Source of the DNA: Pontibacter liquoris
GTDB taxonomy: Bacteria; Bacteroidota; Bacteroidia; Cytophagales; Hymenobacteraceae
Assembly: GCF_022758235.1 (NCBI RefSeq)
Contig: NZ_JALEBG010000003.1
Span: 558,001 to 622,000, forward strand
Direction: 5' to 3'
DNA: 64,000 bases
A program made the translations under genes and the position numbers. Shown here piece by piece: positions 1 through 8,255 of this stretch. Position 1 is the first letter of the stretch. Each line of letters opens with the position of its first letter. The notes beneath the pieces are model-generated. The model was not told the DNA's origin, did not search any database, and saw only the letters and a list, made by a program, of their open reading frames with translations.

Positions 1-458
1 ACTTTGACACGGCACAGCTGGTGCGGGAGGTATTTGAGGAAATGGAGCAGAAAGCGACCGAGCGGGGCATAAAGCTGCACCTGCAGGTAGAGCCCGGCCA
101 AAAGATCATGCTATATGCCGACCCAAACCGCCTGCGCCAGGTGTTTGTGAACCTAGTGGATAATGCCATTAAGTATAGCCATAAAAAGGGCAATGTTTGG
201 GTGTCTTTTAGCGAGGGCAAAAAGAAATACACCATTGCTGTAAAAGATGATGGCAAGGGCATAGCAGAAGAGCACATCAACCGCATTTTTGAGCGCTTCT
301 ACCGCGTCGATAAAAGCCGCTCGCGCGATACCACCAGCACAGGCCTGGGGCTGGCCATCTGCAAGCACATCGTGGAGGCGCACCGCTCGTTCATTGCTGT
401 AAAAAGTGAGCTGGGCAAAGGCACCACCCTGCGCTTTAAGCTATCAAAGGCGAAGTAA
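1..458 (+). CDS. Sensor histidine kinase, C-terminal ATPase part (5' end outside window)
   Basis: The reading frame is open from the left edge (frame of base 3) to the TAA at 456-458, so only the kinase C-terminus is present. It carries the HATPase_c boxes in order: an N box (NLVDNAIKYS), a G1 box (VKDDGKGI), an F box (FERFYRVD) and a G2 box (STGLGLAICKHI). These are typical of PhoR/WalK-type membrane sensor kinases, which autophosphorylate a His and pass phosphate to a response regulator. The dimerization/His domain, sensor domain and any partner regulator lie upstream, so the signal is unknown. The ATG at 21 is internal and not a start. Confidence 0.93.
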   Translation, partial: FDTAQLVREVFEEMEQKATERGIKLHLQVEPGQKIMLYADPNRLRQVFVNLVDNAIKYSHKKGNVWVSFSEGKKKYTIAVKDDGKGIAEEHINRIFERFYRVDKSRSRDTTSTGLGLAICKHIVEAHRSFIAVKSELGKGTTLRFKLSKAK

Positions 459-468
459 GTTGGATTGT

Positions 469-500
469 TGAATGGTTGTATGGCTGAATGGTTGTATGGC
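469..500. repeat. Two perfect tandem copies of a 16-nt unit
   Basis: The unit TGAATGGTTGTATGGC occurs at 469-484 and 485-500, just after the kinase stop codon, with a further partial copy before it. It is non-coding, and a TATACTT word follows directly. Confidence 0.8.
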
Positions 501-662
501 TATACTTTACAGAAAGCTATTCTGTGCGCCGTGCTTTCTCACCCGCATTATTCTTCCTTTGTACTATTGTTCTAGATAGATTGCAGCCAGAAAAGCGCTG
601 CCGGCTTATCAAAGATCACCCCTAACAATTTAACAAGTAATCAACCAAACAATTATATTAAG

Positions 663-670
663 TATCTTTG
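663..670 (+). promoter_or_regulatory. Probable -7 element for the RluA-type gene
   Basis: TATCTTTG matches the Bacteroidota -7 consensus TAnnTTTG and lies 50 nt upstream of the ATG at 721. No TTG is seen at the expected -33 distance, so the call rests on the -7 box and position only. Confidence 0.45.
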
Positions 671-720
671 CAGGATGCTCGGCCAAAGTGTAGCTGCGCC
701 CAAACAAAGTATAAATTACG

Positions 721-1431
721 ATGAAGTACCCGGTTTTTAAAGACCTGATTATATTTGAGAATGAGGACTATGTAGTGGTAAACAAGCCGCCGTTCCTGGC
801 CACGCTGGAGGACCGCACCCCCAACTCAACTAACCTGCTCAAGCTTGCCCGGCAGTATAGCCCGGACATGCAGGCCTGCCACCGCCTGGACAAGGACACC
901 TCGGGCTGCCTGGTATTTGCCAAAAACCCCGAAGCTTACCGCCACCTGGCCATGCAGTTCGAGCACCGCCAGGTGTACAAAATATACCATGCCGTGGTAT
1001 GGGGCCAGCACAAGTTTGAGGATGAACTGGTGAACCGCTCTATCCTGACCAGCGCCAAGGGAGTGGCCAAGCTAACGCCGAAGGGCAAACCTGCCGAGAC
1101 CTACTTTACCACGCTGGAAAATTATAACCGCCATACTTTGCTCGAGTGCAACCCGGTAACGGGGCGCCTGCACCAGATCCGGATCCATGCCGCATTCCTG
1201 GGTGCGCCCATTGTGGCAGACGAGTTGTACGGCGGCGAGAATGTATTTCTAAGCCAGCTAAAGCGTAACTTTAACCTGAAGCAGGAAACCGAAGAGCAGC
1301 CGCTGATCAAGCGCTTTGCCCTGCACTCGTTCAATATTGGCTTTACGCTGCTAAACGACGAGCCCATAAAGATAGAAGCGCCATACCCCAAGGATTTTGC
1401 CGTACTGGTAAAGCAGCTCCGGACACATTAA
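721..1431 (+). CDS. RluA-family rRNA/tRNA pseudouridine synthase
   Basis: This 236-aa protein converts uridine to pseudouridine in structured RNA. The family signature HRLDKDTSG is at residues 54-62, with the catalytic Asp at 57. The later GRLHQIRIH stretch is the second conserved RluA motif. The N-terminus begins directly with the catalytic domain (IIFENEDYVVVNKP), with no S4 RNA-binding domain, so it belongs to the short RluA/RluC-D-like group. The exact target base cannot be told from sequence. The gene is monocistronic and followed by a perfect 21-bp hairpin. Confidence 0.93.
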   Translation: MKYPVFKDLIIFENEDYVVVNKPPFLATLEDRTPNSTNLLKLARQYSPDMQACHRLDKDTSGCLVFAKNPEAYRHLAMQFEHRQVYKIYHAVVWGQHKFEDELVNRSILTSAKGVAKLTPKGKPAETYFTTLENYNRHTLLECNPVTGRLHQIRIHAAFLGAPIVADELYGGENVFLSQLKRNFNLKQETEEQPLIKRFALHSFNIGFTLLNDEPIKIEAPYPKDFAVLVKQLRTH

Positions 1432-1444
1432 TTGGACAAAGGAT

Positions 1445-1500
1445 AAAAGACAAAGGACAAAAGAAATGGCTAATGCTACTTCTTTTGTCCTTTGTCTTTT
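1445..1500 (+). terminator. Perfect 21-bp hairpin terminator
   Basis: Arms 1445-1465 and 1480-1500 are exact inverted copies built from the word GACAAAGGACAAAAG, with a 14-nt loop. The right arm ends in TTTTTT, giving a U-tract for the gene ending at 1431. Related words recur at 1723-1760, 2761-2770 and 10786-10810, so the arms may derive from a dispersed repeat. Confidence 0.8.
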
Positions 1501-1624
1501 TTGCAGGTACAGTTTATACTTCGCCTATACCCTCACAAGTATAAGCAGGTATTCCCGGCTCGTCTTTGCATACTTTAGTAGCCGTGGTGCTTGCAGCTGA
1601 GAACATGCGAAAGAGCCCATTATA

Positions 1625-1692
1625 GCGCAAGCGTCCGCTTGTGCTCTTCAGGCAAAACTCCATAGCGGCAAGGCACAAGCGGACGCTTGCGC
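1625..1692. repeat. Inverted pair of REP-like palindromes
   Basis: GCGCAAGCGTCCGCTTGTGC (1625-1644) and its exact reverse complement (1673-1692) flank 28 nt. Each copy is itself a palindrome (CAAGCG, two bases, CGCTTG). The same element recurs singly at 43234-43258 and 45372-45392. This is the architecture of REP/BIME extragenic repeats. Confidence 0.75.
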
Positions 1693-1757
1693 CAGCACGT
1701 AACCGCTTAGCCAACAACCTGTTTTTGCCCTTTGTCTTTTGTCAGGCCGTCTTTTGT

Positions 1758-2738
1758 CTAACTTACTTCCAGCACGATCTTGCCAATGTTCCGGTTCTCT
1801 TCCATATACCGGTGTGCTTCGGCTGCCTGTTGCCAGTTAAAAACACTGTCTATTACGGGCTTTATACTTCCGTTGCGGAACAGCGGCAGGGCAAAAGCGC
1901 TCATTTCCTGCGTTAGTTTTATCTGGTAATCGCGGGAGCGGGAACGGAGTGTGGAGCCGGTTACCTGCAGGCGCTTGGCCAGCATCTTGCGCAAATCAAA
2001 GGCGTCTACTTTGCCGCCGCCCAAGGTAGCCAGCAGCACCATTCGCCCGTCCGCGCGCAGGCAATCAATGTTCTGGTTAAAGTATGGCCCGCCAATAAAA
2101 TCCACGAGCACATTCACCCCTTCGGAGTTGGTGTAGGCCAGCACCTCGTCCTCAAAAGGGACTTCTTTGTAGTTGATCGCTTTATGGGCTCCCAGCACCA
2201 GGCAAGCCGCCAGCTTTTGCTCCGATGCCGTCACCAACACTTCCGCCTTTAGGGCCCGGGCCAGCTGAATGGCCGCCGTACCCACGCCACTGGCACCCGC
2301 ATGGATGAGCACCCGCTCTCCTGCCTGCAGCTTGCCCAGCCATACCAGCGCCTGGTAAGCGGTCAGGAAGACCTCGGGTATGGCGGCGGCTTCTGCCATA
2401 CTTAAATTAGCGGGTACCGGCAGCGCCATGTCTTCGTGGATGATGGCGTATTCGGCGTAGCCGCCGCCCGGCAGCAAACCAAATACCTTGTCGCCCTTTT
2501 TATACTTTGTGCAGCTGATACCTGCTTCTTCCACCACACCGGCCATCTCCAGACCCAGCAGCGGGCTTGCGCCTTTTGGCGGCGGGTACTTTCCCTGCCG
2601 CTGCAAAGTATCGGCACGATTCAGGGCCGTGGCGTGCACCCGCACCAGCAACTCGTAGGGGCCGGGCAACGGTTGCTCGTACTCGCCCAGTATCAGTTGT
2701 TCTGGCCCGCCGGGTTGTTTTACAAGGATGGCTTTCAT
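1758..2738 (-). CDS. NAD(P)H:quinone oxidoreductase, zinc-less MDR family
   Basis: This 326-aa medium-chain dehydrogenase/reductase resembles the TP53I3/PIG3 and QOR type, which reduce quinones or activated alkenes with NADPH. The N-terminal GroES-like part contains HATALNRADTLQRQG. The Rossmann part contains the nucleotide-binding stretch HAGASGVGTAAIQLAR near residues 146-161. The Cys/His set of zinc alcohol dehydrogenases is not seen, which fits a zinc-less reductase. The gene stands alone and converges with the RluA-type gene. The substrate is not predictable. Confidence 0.92.
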   Translation of the reverse strand: MKAILVKQPGGPEQLILGEYEQPLPGPYELLVRVHATALNRADTLQRQGKYPPPKGASPLLGLEMAGVVEEAGISCTKYKKGDKVFGLLPGGGYAEYAIIHEDMALPVPANLSMAEAAAIPEVFLTAYQALVWLGKLQAGERVLIHAGASGVGTAAIQLARALKAEVLVTASEQKLAACLVLGAHKAINYKEVPFEDEVLAYTNSEGVNVLVDFIGGPYFNQNIDCLRADGRMVLLATLGGGKVDAFDLRKMLAKRLQVTGSTLRSRSRDYQIKLTQEMSAFALPLFRNGSIKPVIDSVFNWQQAAEAHRYMEENRNIGKIVLEVS

Positions 2739-3019
2739 GGTTTTGGTTTAATAAGTATCCGGACAAAAGAAGTTGAGATAGATGACTTTTAAAGTATAGC
2801 GCATCAGCAGTTTCATACTTGTGTGTATAGCATAACTTGGCTTATACTTTAAACTGAACTTTTCACCCCTGTATATACCTACTCCGGCAGCTAGGCTTGC
2901 GTTGCGTTTCCGGCCGTAGTTCAGCAAACTGCATTTATACTTATATCAAATCGGCAACCAGCGTTTGTAGCGGGAGAAACGAGCAAGCAGGAGCGCTGCT
3001 TGCCAGGCTCCCAGATCTG

Positions 3020-4246
3020 CTACTCCCGCCGGATGGCCTCCACCGGGTCGAGGCGGGCAGCGCGCAGGGCGGGATACGTGCCGAATACCACGCCGACCAG
3101 GATGGCAATGCTCCCGATCAGCAGAAACGTATCGGCGGTGTAAGCGGCCTGAAAGGGCACCTTGGCAAAAGCTTTGATGAGCGGCACAAGGCCCAACGAG
3201 GCCAGCATACCCAGTACCAGCCCCAGCATACTTCCCAGCAGCGATACTGTTATGGACTCGGCCAGAAACTGCAGCAGGATGTCGCGCCGTTTGGCACCCA
3301 TTGCTTTACGCACACCTATTTCTACGGTGCGCTCCGTCACCGAAATCAGCAACACGTTCATCACCCCAATGCCGCCCACCAGTACCGAGATGCCCACAAT
3401 CAGGCCCATCACCACTCTGAAAAGCAGGAAACCCTGTGCTGCCTGCGCCACCCGCACCTCGTTGGTGATCACTACAAAGTCTGAAGGCGTTTTATTAAAG
3501 CGCTGTTTCAGCCAGGCCTCTATTTCTGCTTTAAGCGCCGGAACATGCTCCACGTTTTCGGCTTCAAAAAAGCCACGTGGCGGTTCTTCCTTTAACTCCG
3601 CATCCGAGAACAAGGTAATGGGGAAGTATAACCGGGGTGCTTCCGCCCCATCAGCTTTCAGGATGCCTGCCACTTGCAGTGCTTTGCCCCTGAACACGAT
3701 AGTTTTCCCCAGCAGCAACGCTGCAGAATCTTTGCCTGCTGCCTGTTCTGCAAAGGAGCGGCTTACAAAAGCCACCTTACGCTGCGCTTCCACATCTGCC
3801 TTCGTCAGAATCCTGCCGCTTGCCACGCCTGCTCCTGACGGATGATAGGCGCTTATACCTGTTACCAGGGCGGCAATGCGCTTTGTGGTATCGGGCAGCA
3901 GCACTTCGCCCGTGCGCCGAACCTCAAAATAGCCTTTTGCCGGGTGGCTCAGCGATGCAGAAAGGGCCTGAATGTCTTTATACATCAGGTAATCATAGTT
4001 TTCTTTCTTCAGGCGCAGGCCGTTCTCCTTTTTATACATATCGGTTTCGACCATGATGGCCTTGAGCGACGTGGTGTTCGTGATCTGCTCCTGCGCATAC
4101 TGCTCCATGCCATCGATCAGCGCCAGCACCGTTACCAGCGCCGCCACGCCAATAACAATGCCCAGGATAGACAGCAATGTATGGAACAGCCGCGATTGGA
4201 TGTTTTGAAGCGCCAGTGAAAAAGAAATCAGCAGTTTTTTGAGCAT
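3020..4246 (-). CDS. ABC transporter permease, MacB/FtsX-like
   Basis: The protein (about 408 aa from the internal ATG at 4246) has the MacB-type layout: one N-terminal membrane helix (TLLSILGIVIGVAALVTV), a large periplasmic MacB-PCD domain, then three C-terminal helices with the FtsX motif (ERTVEIGVRKAMGAKRRDI). An upstream ATG at 4291 would add 15 residues (MYINHYIYTTY...); I prefer 4246 because family members begin a few residues before the ALQNI stretch. Such permeases form mechanotransmission pumps with a separate ATPase. No ATPase or membrane-fusion gene is adjacent, so partner and cargo are unknown. Confidence 0.9.
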   Translation of the reverse strand: MLKKLLISFSLALQNIQSRLFHTLLSILGIVIGVAALVTVLALIDGMEQYAQEQITNTTSLKAIMVETDMYKKENGLRLKKENYDYLMYKDIQALSASLSHPAKGYFEVRRTGEVLLPDTTKRIAALVTGISAYHPSGAGVASGRILTKADVEAQRKVAFVSRSFAEQAAGKDSAALLLGKTIVFRGKALQVAGILKADGAEAPRLYFPITLFSDAELKEEPPRGFFEAENVEHVPALKAEIEAWLKQRFNKTPSDFVVITNEVRVAQAAQGFLLFRVVMGLIVGISVLVGGIGVMNVLLISVTERTVEIGVRKAMGAKRRDILLQFLAESITVSLLGSMLGLVLGMLASLGLVPLIKAFAKVPFQAAYTADTFLLIGSIAILVGVVFGTYPALRAARLDPVEAIRRE

Positions 4247-4394
4247 CAGAGCAAGTAGGTATGTAGTATAAATATAGTGATTTATATACAAGCATTTCCT
4301 TTAACCTGATCCGCTATCAAAATTGCCTTTCCTGCGCTCCCTGCCGCATCCCTTTAAATTATTTAAAAGATTTATTACAGAATGCTTGTCCTTA

Positions 4395-4429
4395 TTACGA
4401 ATCTTTCGTAATTATACGAAAACATCGTA
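4395..4429. promoter_or_regulatory. Two adjacent BlaI-type operator dyads
   Basis: A perfect dyad TTACGAA-TCT-TTCGTAA (4395-4411) is followed by TACGA-AAACA-TCGTA (4415-4429). Both share a TACGA/TCGTA core and end 5 nt before the ATG of the BlaI-like gene at 4435. Position and symmetry suggest autorepression of the operon by its own first product. The core differs from the TACA/TGTA of staphylococcal BlaI. Confidence 0.7.
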
Positions 4430-4434
4430 GAATA

Positions 4435-4800
4435 ATGGAAAAGCTCACGCAACAAGAAGAGGAAGCTATGCTGGTGATCTGGCAAACCGGGGGTGGCTTT
4501 ATCAAGGATTTTCTGGAAAGCCTGCCCGAGCCGAAACCTCCTTATACGACCCTGGCCTCTACGGTGAAGAACCTGGAGAAGAAAAGCTATCTGCAAAGCG
4601 AGAAGCTAGGCAACACCTACCGCTATACGCCCCTGATAAAAGCGGAAGATTACAAGAAGCGGTTTATGAAAAGCTTTGTGGGCGATTACTTTAAGAGTTC
4701 CTACAAAGAGCTGGTGGCTTTTTTTGCCAAAGATGAGAAAATAACGGCCGAAGAGCTGAAAGAGATTATTGCCATGATCGAAAACAAAAAACCAGAATAA
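4435..4800 (+). CDS. BlaI/MecI-family transcriptional repressor
   Basis: This 121-aa winged-helix protein has the BlaI layout: an N-terminal DNA-binding part (LTQQEEEAMLVIWQTGGGFIKDFLE, then PPYTTLASTVKNLEKKSYL as recognition helix and wing) and a C-terminal dimerization helix (KELVAFFAKDEKITAEELKEII). BlaI proteins bind dyad operators as dimers and are inactivated when a membrane M56 protease is triggered. The next gene begins 1 nt after its stop and is such a protease. Two operator-like dyads lie directly upstream. Confidence 0.95.
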   Translation: MEKLTQQEEEAMLVIWQTGGGFIKDFLESLPEPKPPYTTLASTVKNLEKKSYLQSEKLGNTYRYTPLIKAEDYKKRFMKSFVGDYFKSSYKELVAFFAKDEKITAEELKEIIAMIENKKPE

Positions 4801-4801
4801 G

Positions 4802-6331
4802 ATGCCAGCCCTGCTCCTATACCTGCTCCAGGTGAACGTGGCCCTGGCGCTGTTTTACCTGGCCTATCATTTTATACTTCGCCGGCTTACCTTCTACCAC
4901 CTCAACCGCCTGTTTCTGGTGTTGGGTATTTTGTTCTCCAGTGTCTATCCCTTTATAGATCTGTCGGAGCTGATGGCAGAACACGAGCAAATTGCCGGTA
5001 CATACATCGGCACGTTACCTGCCTGGGCTATTCCAACTTCCCGGGTTACGCAGGCAACGGCTTTCGATTACTGGCAGCTGCCGGTATACCTGTTCTGGGC
5101 CGGGCTCCTGGTGATGCTTGCCCGGTTTATACTTCAGTTTGTTTCGCTTTATAAAATCCACAACAGCTCCGTGCTGGCCAAGTATAAAAACACCAGTTTC
5201 AGGGAAGTTGCAAGTATAAGTCAGGCCTTTTCTTTCTGGCAGACCATTTACCTTGATCCTAGCCGGCATACGCCCGAAGAACTCGAATCCATCCTGCAGC
5301 ATGAGGTGATACACACAACCGGCTGGCATACGCTGGATGTGCTGCTGGCCGAGCTGAGCACCGTATTTTACTGGTTCAACCCGACCGTGTGGCTCCTGAA
5401 AAAAGCTGTGAAAGAAAACCTGGAGTTTATTGCCGACCAGCAGGTGGTACAAGCGGGCATTGCTCTAAAAGATTACCAATACCTTTTACTGAAAGTTGTA
5501 GGCGCCTCACAACCTCAGATTGCCAATCAGTTTAATTTTCCCTCACTTAAACGAAGAATTGCCATGATGAACAAAAAACAATCGCAGTTGCGGCAAATCG
5601 CGCGGTATGCCGTGCTGCTGCCCCTAATGACGGTACCTGTGCTGGTGATGACCGCCTGCAGCGAAGAGCCCGAAGCCGCCGCGCCGGAGGCTGTGCAAAG
5701 CCATGTCAGCATACAGGCAAGTATAGCCGACTCGGTCGTTTACTATATCGATGGAGTGGAAGCGCCCAACGATGCCTACAAAAAATTAGACCCCCAGGAA
5801 ATACACAGTGTGAATGTGCTGAAAGGCGAAAGCGTGAAAGAGGCATTCCCTGATAAAGCGGGCAAAAGCATTATCGCTATCACCACTAAAAAGAACAAGG
5901 AATCTGCGCAGGTGCTAAAGTTTAACAGGTTATTGCCTGTACCGCCACCACCACCGCCTGCACCCGAAACAGCCCCTGCGCGGCAGGCAGTTTCAGTAAC
6001 CGCCGAACTGCCGCCACCGCCACCCCCAGTGAGCCAGGACCCAAACGAACCCTTTATCTTTTCGCCAGCGAATGAAGGATATTACCAGAACAACCTGCCC
6101 GAAGATTACAAGGCGTTTCTGAAGCGCAACCCAACGGTAAAGCAGGTTGGCTGGAAGTTTAACAACAGAAAGGATTATACCTTAGAGTCGCTGGTAATCT
6201 TCCTGAAGTCTGGCAAGACCGAAGCATTTGACTTCGATCAGAACCACCGGGTTCCGGCCGCGGAAGCCAAATATGGCGAACTGCCGCAGTTGCCTGCGCC
6301 CCCGCCTCCGGTAAGAAGCTCCGGGAATTAA
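4802..6331 (+). CDS. BlaR1-like M56 membrane metallopeptidase with TonB-plug-like extracytoplasmic part
   Basis: This 509-aa partner of the BlaI protein has N-terminal helices near residues 4-26, 35-52 and 92-115. The zinc protease motif HEVIH is at 167-171, and the ENLEFIADQ stretch supplies the third ligand (Glu near 208). A fourth helix near 270-285 is followed by the extracytoplasmic part. Unlike classical BlaR1 there is no penicillin-binding sensor domain (no SxxK or KTG). Instead there is a segment resembling a TonB-receptor plug (YYIDGVEAPND...IHSVNVLKGES), proline runs (PPPPPP) and a small C-terminal domain. The trigger is therefore unlikely to be beta-lactam acylation. Confidence 0.9.
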   Translation: MPALLLYLLQVNVALALFYLAYHFILRRLTFYHLNRLFLVLGILFSSVYPFIDLSELMAEHEQIAGTYIGTLPAWAIPTSRVTQATAFDYWQLPVYLFWAGLLVMLARFILQFVSLYKIHNSSVLAKYKNTSFREVASISQAFSFWQTIYLDPSRHTPEELESILQHEVIHTTGWHTLDVLLAELSTVFYWFNPTVWLLKKAVKENLEFIADQQVVQAGIALKDYQYLLLKVVGASQPQIANQFNFPSLKRRIAMMNKKQSQLRQIARYAVLLPLMTVPVLVMTACSEEPEAAAPEAVQSHVSIQASIADSVVYYIDGVEAPNDAYKKLDPQEIHSVNVLKGESVKEAFPDKAGKSIIAITTKKNKESAQVLKFNRLLPVPPPPPPAPETAPARQAVSVTAELPPPPPPVSQDPNEPFIFSPANEGYYQNNLPEDYKAFLKRNPTVKQVGWKFNNRKDYTLESLVIFLKSGKTEAFDFDQNHRVPAAEAKYGELPQLPAPPPPVRSSGN

Positions 6332-6344
6332 ATTAGCCCAATAT

Positions 6345-6383
6345 AAAAAAGCCGCCCCGTTTATACAGCCGGGCGGCTTTTTT
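6345..6383 (+). terminator. Intrinsic terminator of the BlaI/M56 operon
   Basis: The stem GCCGCCC (6351-6357) / GGGCGGC (6371-6377) is flanked by an A-run and a T-run, 14 nt after the M56 stop codon. It may act in both directions. Confidence 0.9.
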
Positions 6384-7298
6384 GTGCTCGTATAACTTGC
6401 TGTGATACACTTGAAAAGACCTATCGGAGTAGAAGGGCCCAGACCTAAATAGGACCGGGAATAGCGATTTGTTTAAAGGGGGAGCCTGCAACTGCTGCTG
6501 ATGAAGTACAAACGTTGTAAGTTCGGGCTGTTGCGTAAAGATTCACTCCCGCCCTGCTGTCATCTCTACGACAGGAGAGATCTGGATTGAGATCTTTGAG
6601 CTTCAGATTTCTCAGGTTGTTCGAAATGACAGTTTGCAAATGGTTTTGCTGGTGAGAACGCAATAACGCAAGTATACTTGGGCTGAAGTATAAGCACTGT
6701 GGTTTTGGTGGTAACATCCCCCTACCCCCTTCAAAGGGGGACTTTCTGCTCCGAGTAGTTTATACTTACTCTCTAGTCGTAACAGCTTAACCTCCCTTCC
6801 ACCAGGATCCTTTCAGGATGACAAAAAGGGAAGAGGGATGGCAAGGGTTTATACTTAGGCTGAAGTATACACTGCCGCTATCGAACTGATCCCAGTCCTT
6901 GGGTTGAGCGCCTCGAGAGTTTCCGGTGACGAGCTTTAGCGAGGTAGCCCGAGGTACGAGGGCAGGAAACGAAAGCAGCGCGATGCCCGAGGACGAGCCC
7001 CCGCGGGCTTGGAGCGCTCCAAAGTAGGAAATGAAACAAGGCAAGTATAAGGCTCAGGAATACAGCTAGCTAACAAGTATAGCCAAAGTGTAAAACAGAA
7101 GAATACGACTAGCTCTCAAGTATAGCCGGAATATCTTACTTAGTGAATGATAGCTACTAAGTATAGCCCAAGTTGCGGTAAGCCCGAAACAGGAAAGTAT
7201 AAACCGGTGTAGTAGCGGATCTTCCCCCTCATAAACCTACCATTCCTCTTCCGCTACCCCACTATTTCGCTGTTACACAGGTTATTTCGCATGGGCTG
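6384..7298. other. Gene-free, repeat-rich stretch upstream of rplM
   Basis: About 0.9 kb without a convincing gene. Open frames at 6445-6717 and 6787-7044 (minus strand) lack family resemblance and look like translated repeat DNA. The stretch contains a dispersed-repeat-like block near 6540-6640, a word shared in diverged form with 10733-10761 (6803-6830), a GC-rich block (6895-7030), and at least ten AAGTATA/TATACTT words, three of them in a phased array at 7067-7168. Confidence 0.6.
7067..7168 (+). repeat. Three phased copies of TAGCT-N3-AAGTATAGCC
   Basis: Exact copies of the bipartite motif start at 7067, 7110 and 7151 (spacings 43 and 41 bp), with variable 3-nt spacers AAC, CTC and ACT. 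The copies lie 130-230 bp upstream of the rplM promoter. Function unknown. Confidence 0.75.
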
Positions 7299-7329
7299 TT
7301 GCATATCATATAATTAACTTCTATCTTTG
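7299..7329 (+). promoter_or_regulatory. Promoter of the rplM operon
   Basis: A -33 TTG (7299-7301) and a -7 TATCTTTG (7322-7329) are separated by 20 nt, a full match to the Bacteroidota housekeeping promoter. Transcription should begin near 7336, giving a 5' leader of about 58 nt before the rplM ATG at 7394. Confidence 0.85.
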
Positions 7330-7393
7330 TGTCCATTTTCCAAAGACCGAAGAATCAATAATTAAATAAATAAATCGCTTACAACCACCAATA

Positions 7394-7843
7394 ATGGATC
7401 ATTTAAGTTATAAAACCCAGTACGTCAACAAGAAGTCAGCCAACAAAGGTTGGGTGATTGTGGATGCCGGGCAAGGAAGCTTGGGTCGTGTGGCATCGGA
7501 AGTTGCCAAGATCCTGAAAGGCAAGCACAAGCCTTCGTATACTCCAAACGCTGACTGCGGCGACAACGTGATCATCATCAATGCTGATGACACCCGTTTC
7601 ACCGGTCGCAAGTGGGACCAGAAGTACTACCTGACACACACTGGATACCCAGGCGGTCAGAAAAGAACGTCTCCCCGTGAGTTAAAGGCCAAATCATCTA
7701 CGCTGCTCGTTGAGCGCGCCGTTCGCGGTATGTTGCCTAAAAACAGCTTAGGCCGTGAGCTATTCAGAAATCTTCATGTTTTTGCAGGAAGCGAGCATCC
7801 ATTTGCAGCTCAGCAGCCTAAAGAATTAACCTTCAACATCTAA
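7394..7843 (+). CDS. rplM: 50S ribosomal protein L13
   Basis: This 149-aa protein has the L13 signatures (WVIVDAGQGSLGRVASEVAKILKGKHKPSYTP in part, and the VRGMLPKNSLGRELFRNLHVFAG region). L13 is an early-assembly protein of the large subunit that binds 23S rRNA. It is first in an operon with rpsI (4-nt gap) and rpsB, a common bacterial order. No AAGTATA words occur inside it. Confidence 0.98.
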   Translation: MDHLSYKTQYVNKKSANKGWVIVDAGQGSLGRVASEVAKILKGKHKPSYTPNADCGDNVIIINADDTRFTGRKWDQKYYLTHTGYPGGQKRTSPRELKAKSSTLLVERAVRGMLPKNSLGRELFRNLHVFAGSEHPFAAQQPKELTFNI

Positions 7844-7847
7844 TTTA

Positions 7848-8234
7848 ATGGAAGTTATCAATACATCTGGTAGAAGAAAAACCTCGGTGGCACGCATCTA
7901 CATGACGTCCGGGCAAGGGAATATCACTATTAACGGTAAAGATATCAAGGCATACTTCCCTAACGAAGTATTGCAGACTATTGTGAATCAGCCGTTTCAA
8001 ACCTTAGAAGCTATTGGCAAATACGACGTAGTTGCCAATCTTAAAGGGGGTGGTGTAAGCGGCCAGGCTGAAGCACTTAGACTTGCTATCTCTAAAGCAC
8101 TGGTAGTAGAAAACGCCGAGACAAAATCCGTTCTCCGCAAGGAAGGATTTATTACGCGTGACCCACGCATGGTGGAGCGTAAGAAGTTCGGTAAGCGTAA
8201 AGCACGTCGTTCATTCCAGTTCAGCAAACGTTAA
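7848..8234 (+). CDS. rpsI: 30S ribosomal protein S9
   Basis: This 128-aa protein ends in the typical basic S9 tail (KKFGKRKARRSFQFSKR), which reaches toward the P-site tRNA on the small subunit. The N-terminal TSGRRKTSVARIYM motif and central GGGVSGQAEALRLAISKAL are also diagnostic. It is translated from the rplM transcript. Confidence 0.98.
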   Translation: MEVINTSGRRKTSVARIYMTSGQGNITINGKDIKAYFPNEVLQTIVNQPFQTLEAIGKYDVVANLKGGGVSGQAEALRLAISKALVVENAETKSVLRKEGFITRDPRMVERKKFGKRKARRSFQFSKR

Positions 8235-8255
8235 TATTAAAGGTGTATCAACAAC

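Larger units (their letters stand above)
1432..1757. other. Gene-free stretch with hairpin and REP-like pair
   Basis: This 326-bp spacer lies between convergent genes. It holds the 21-bp hairpin, two AAGTATA-type words near 1510-1545 and an inverted pair of REP-like elements at 1625-1692. I see no credible coding region. Confidence 0.7.

Noticed and set aside
2897..3484. 195-aa plus-strand open frame, His/Gln-rich
   Set aside because: It is antisense to the MacB-like permease; composition is that of a shadow frame.
4435..6331. BlaI/M56 pair as regulator of the beta-lactamase at 29655
   Set aside because: The loci are 24 kb apart, the M56 protein has no penicillin sensor, and the TACGA/TCGTA dyads were not seen upstream of the beta-lactamase gene.
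6445..7044. Two minus-strand frames (90 and 85 aa) upstream of rplM
   Set aside because: They lack domains, signal peptides and gene-like codon use, and sit in repeat-rich DNA.
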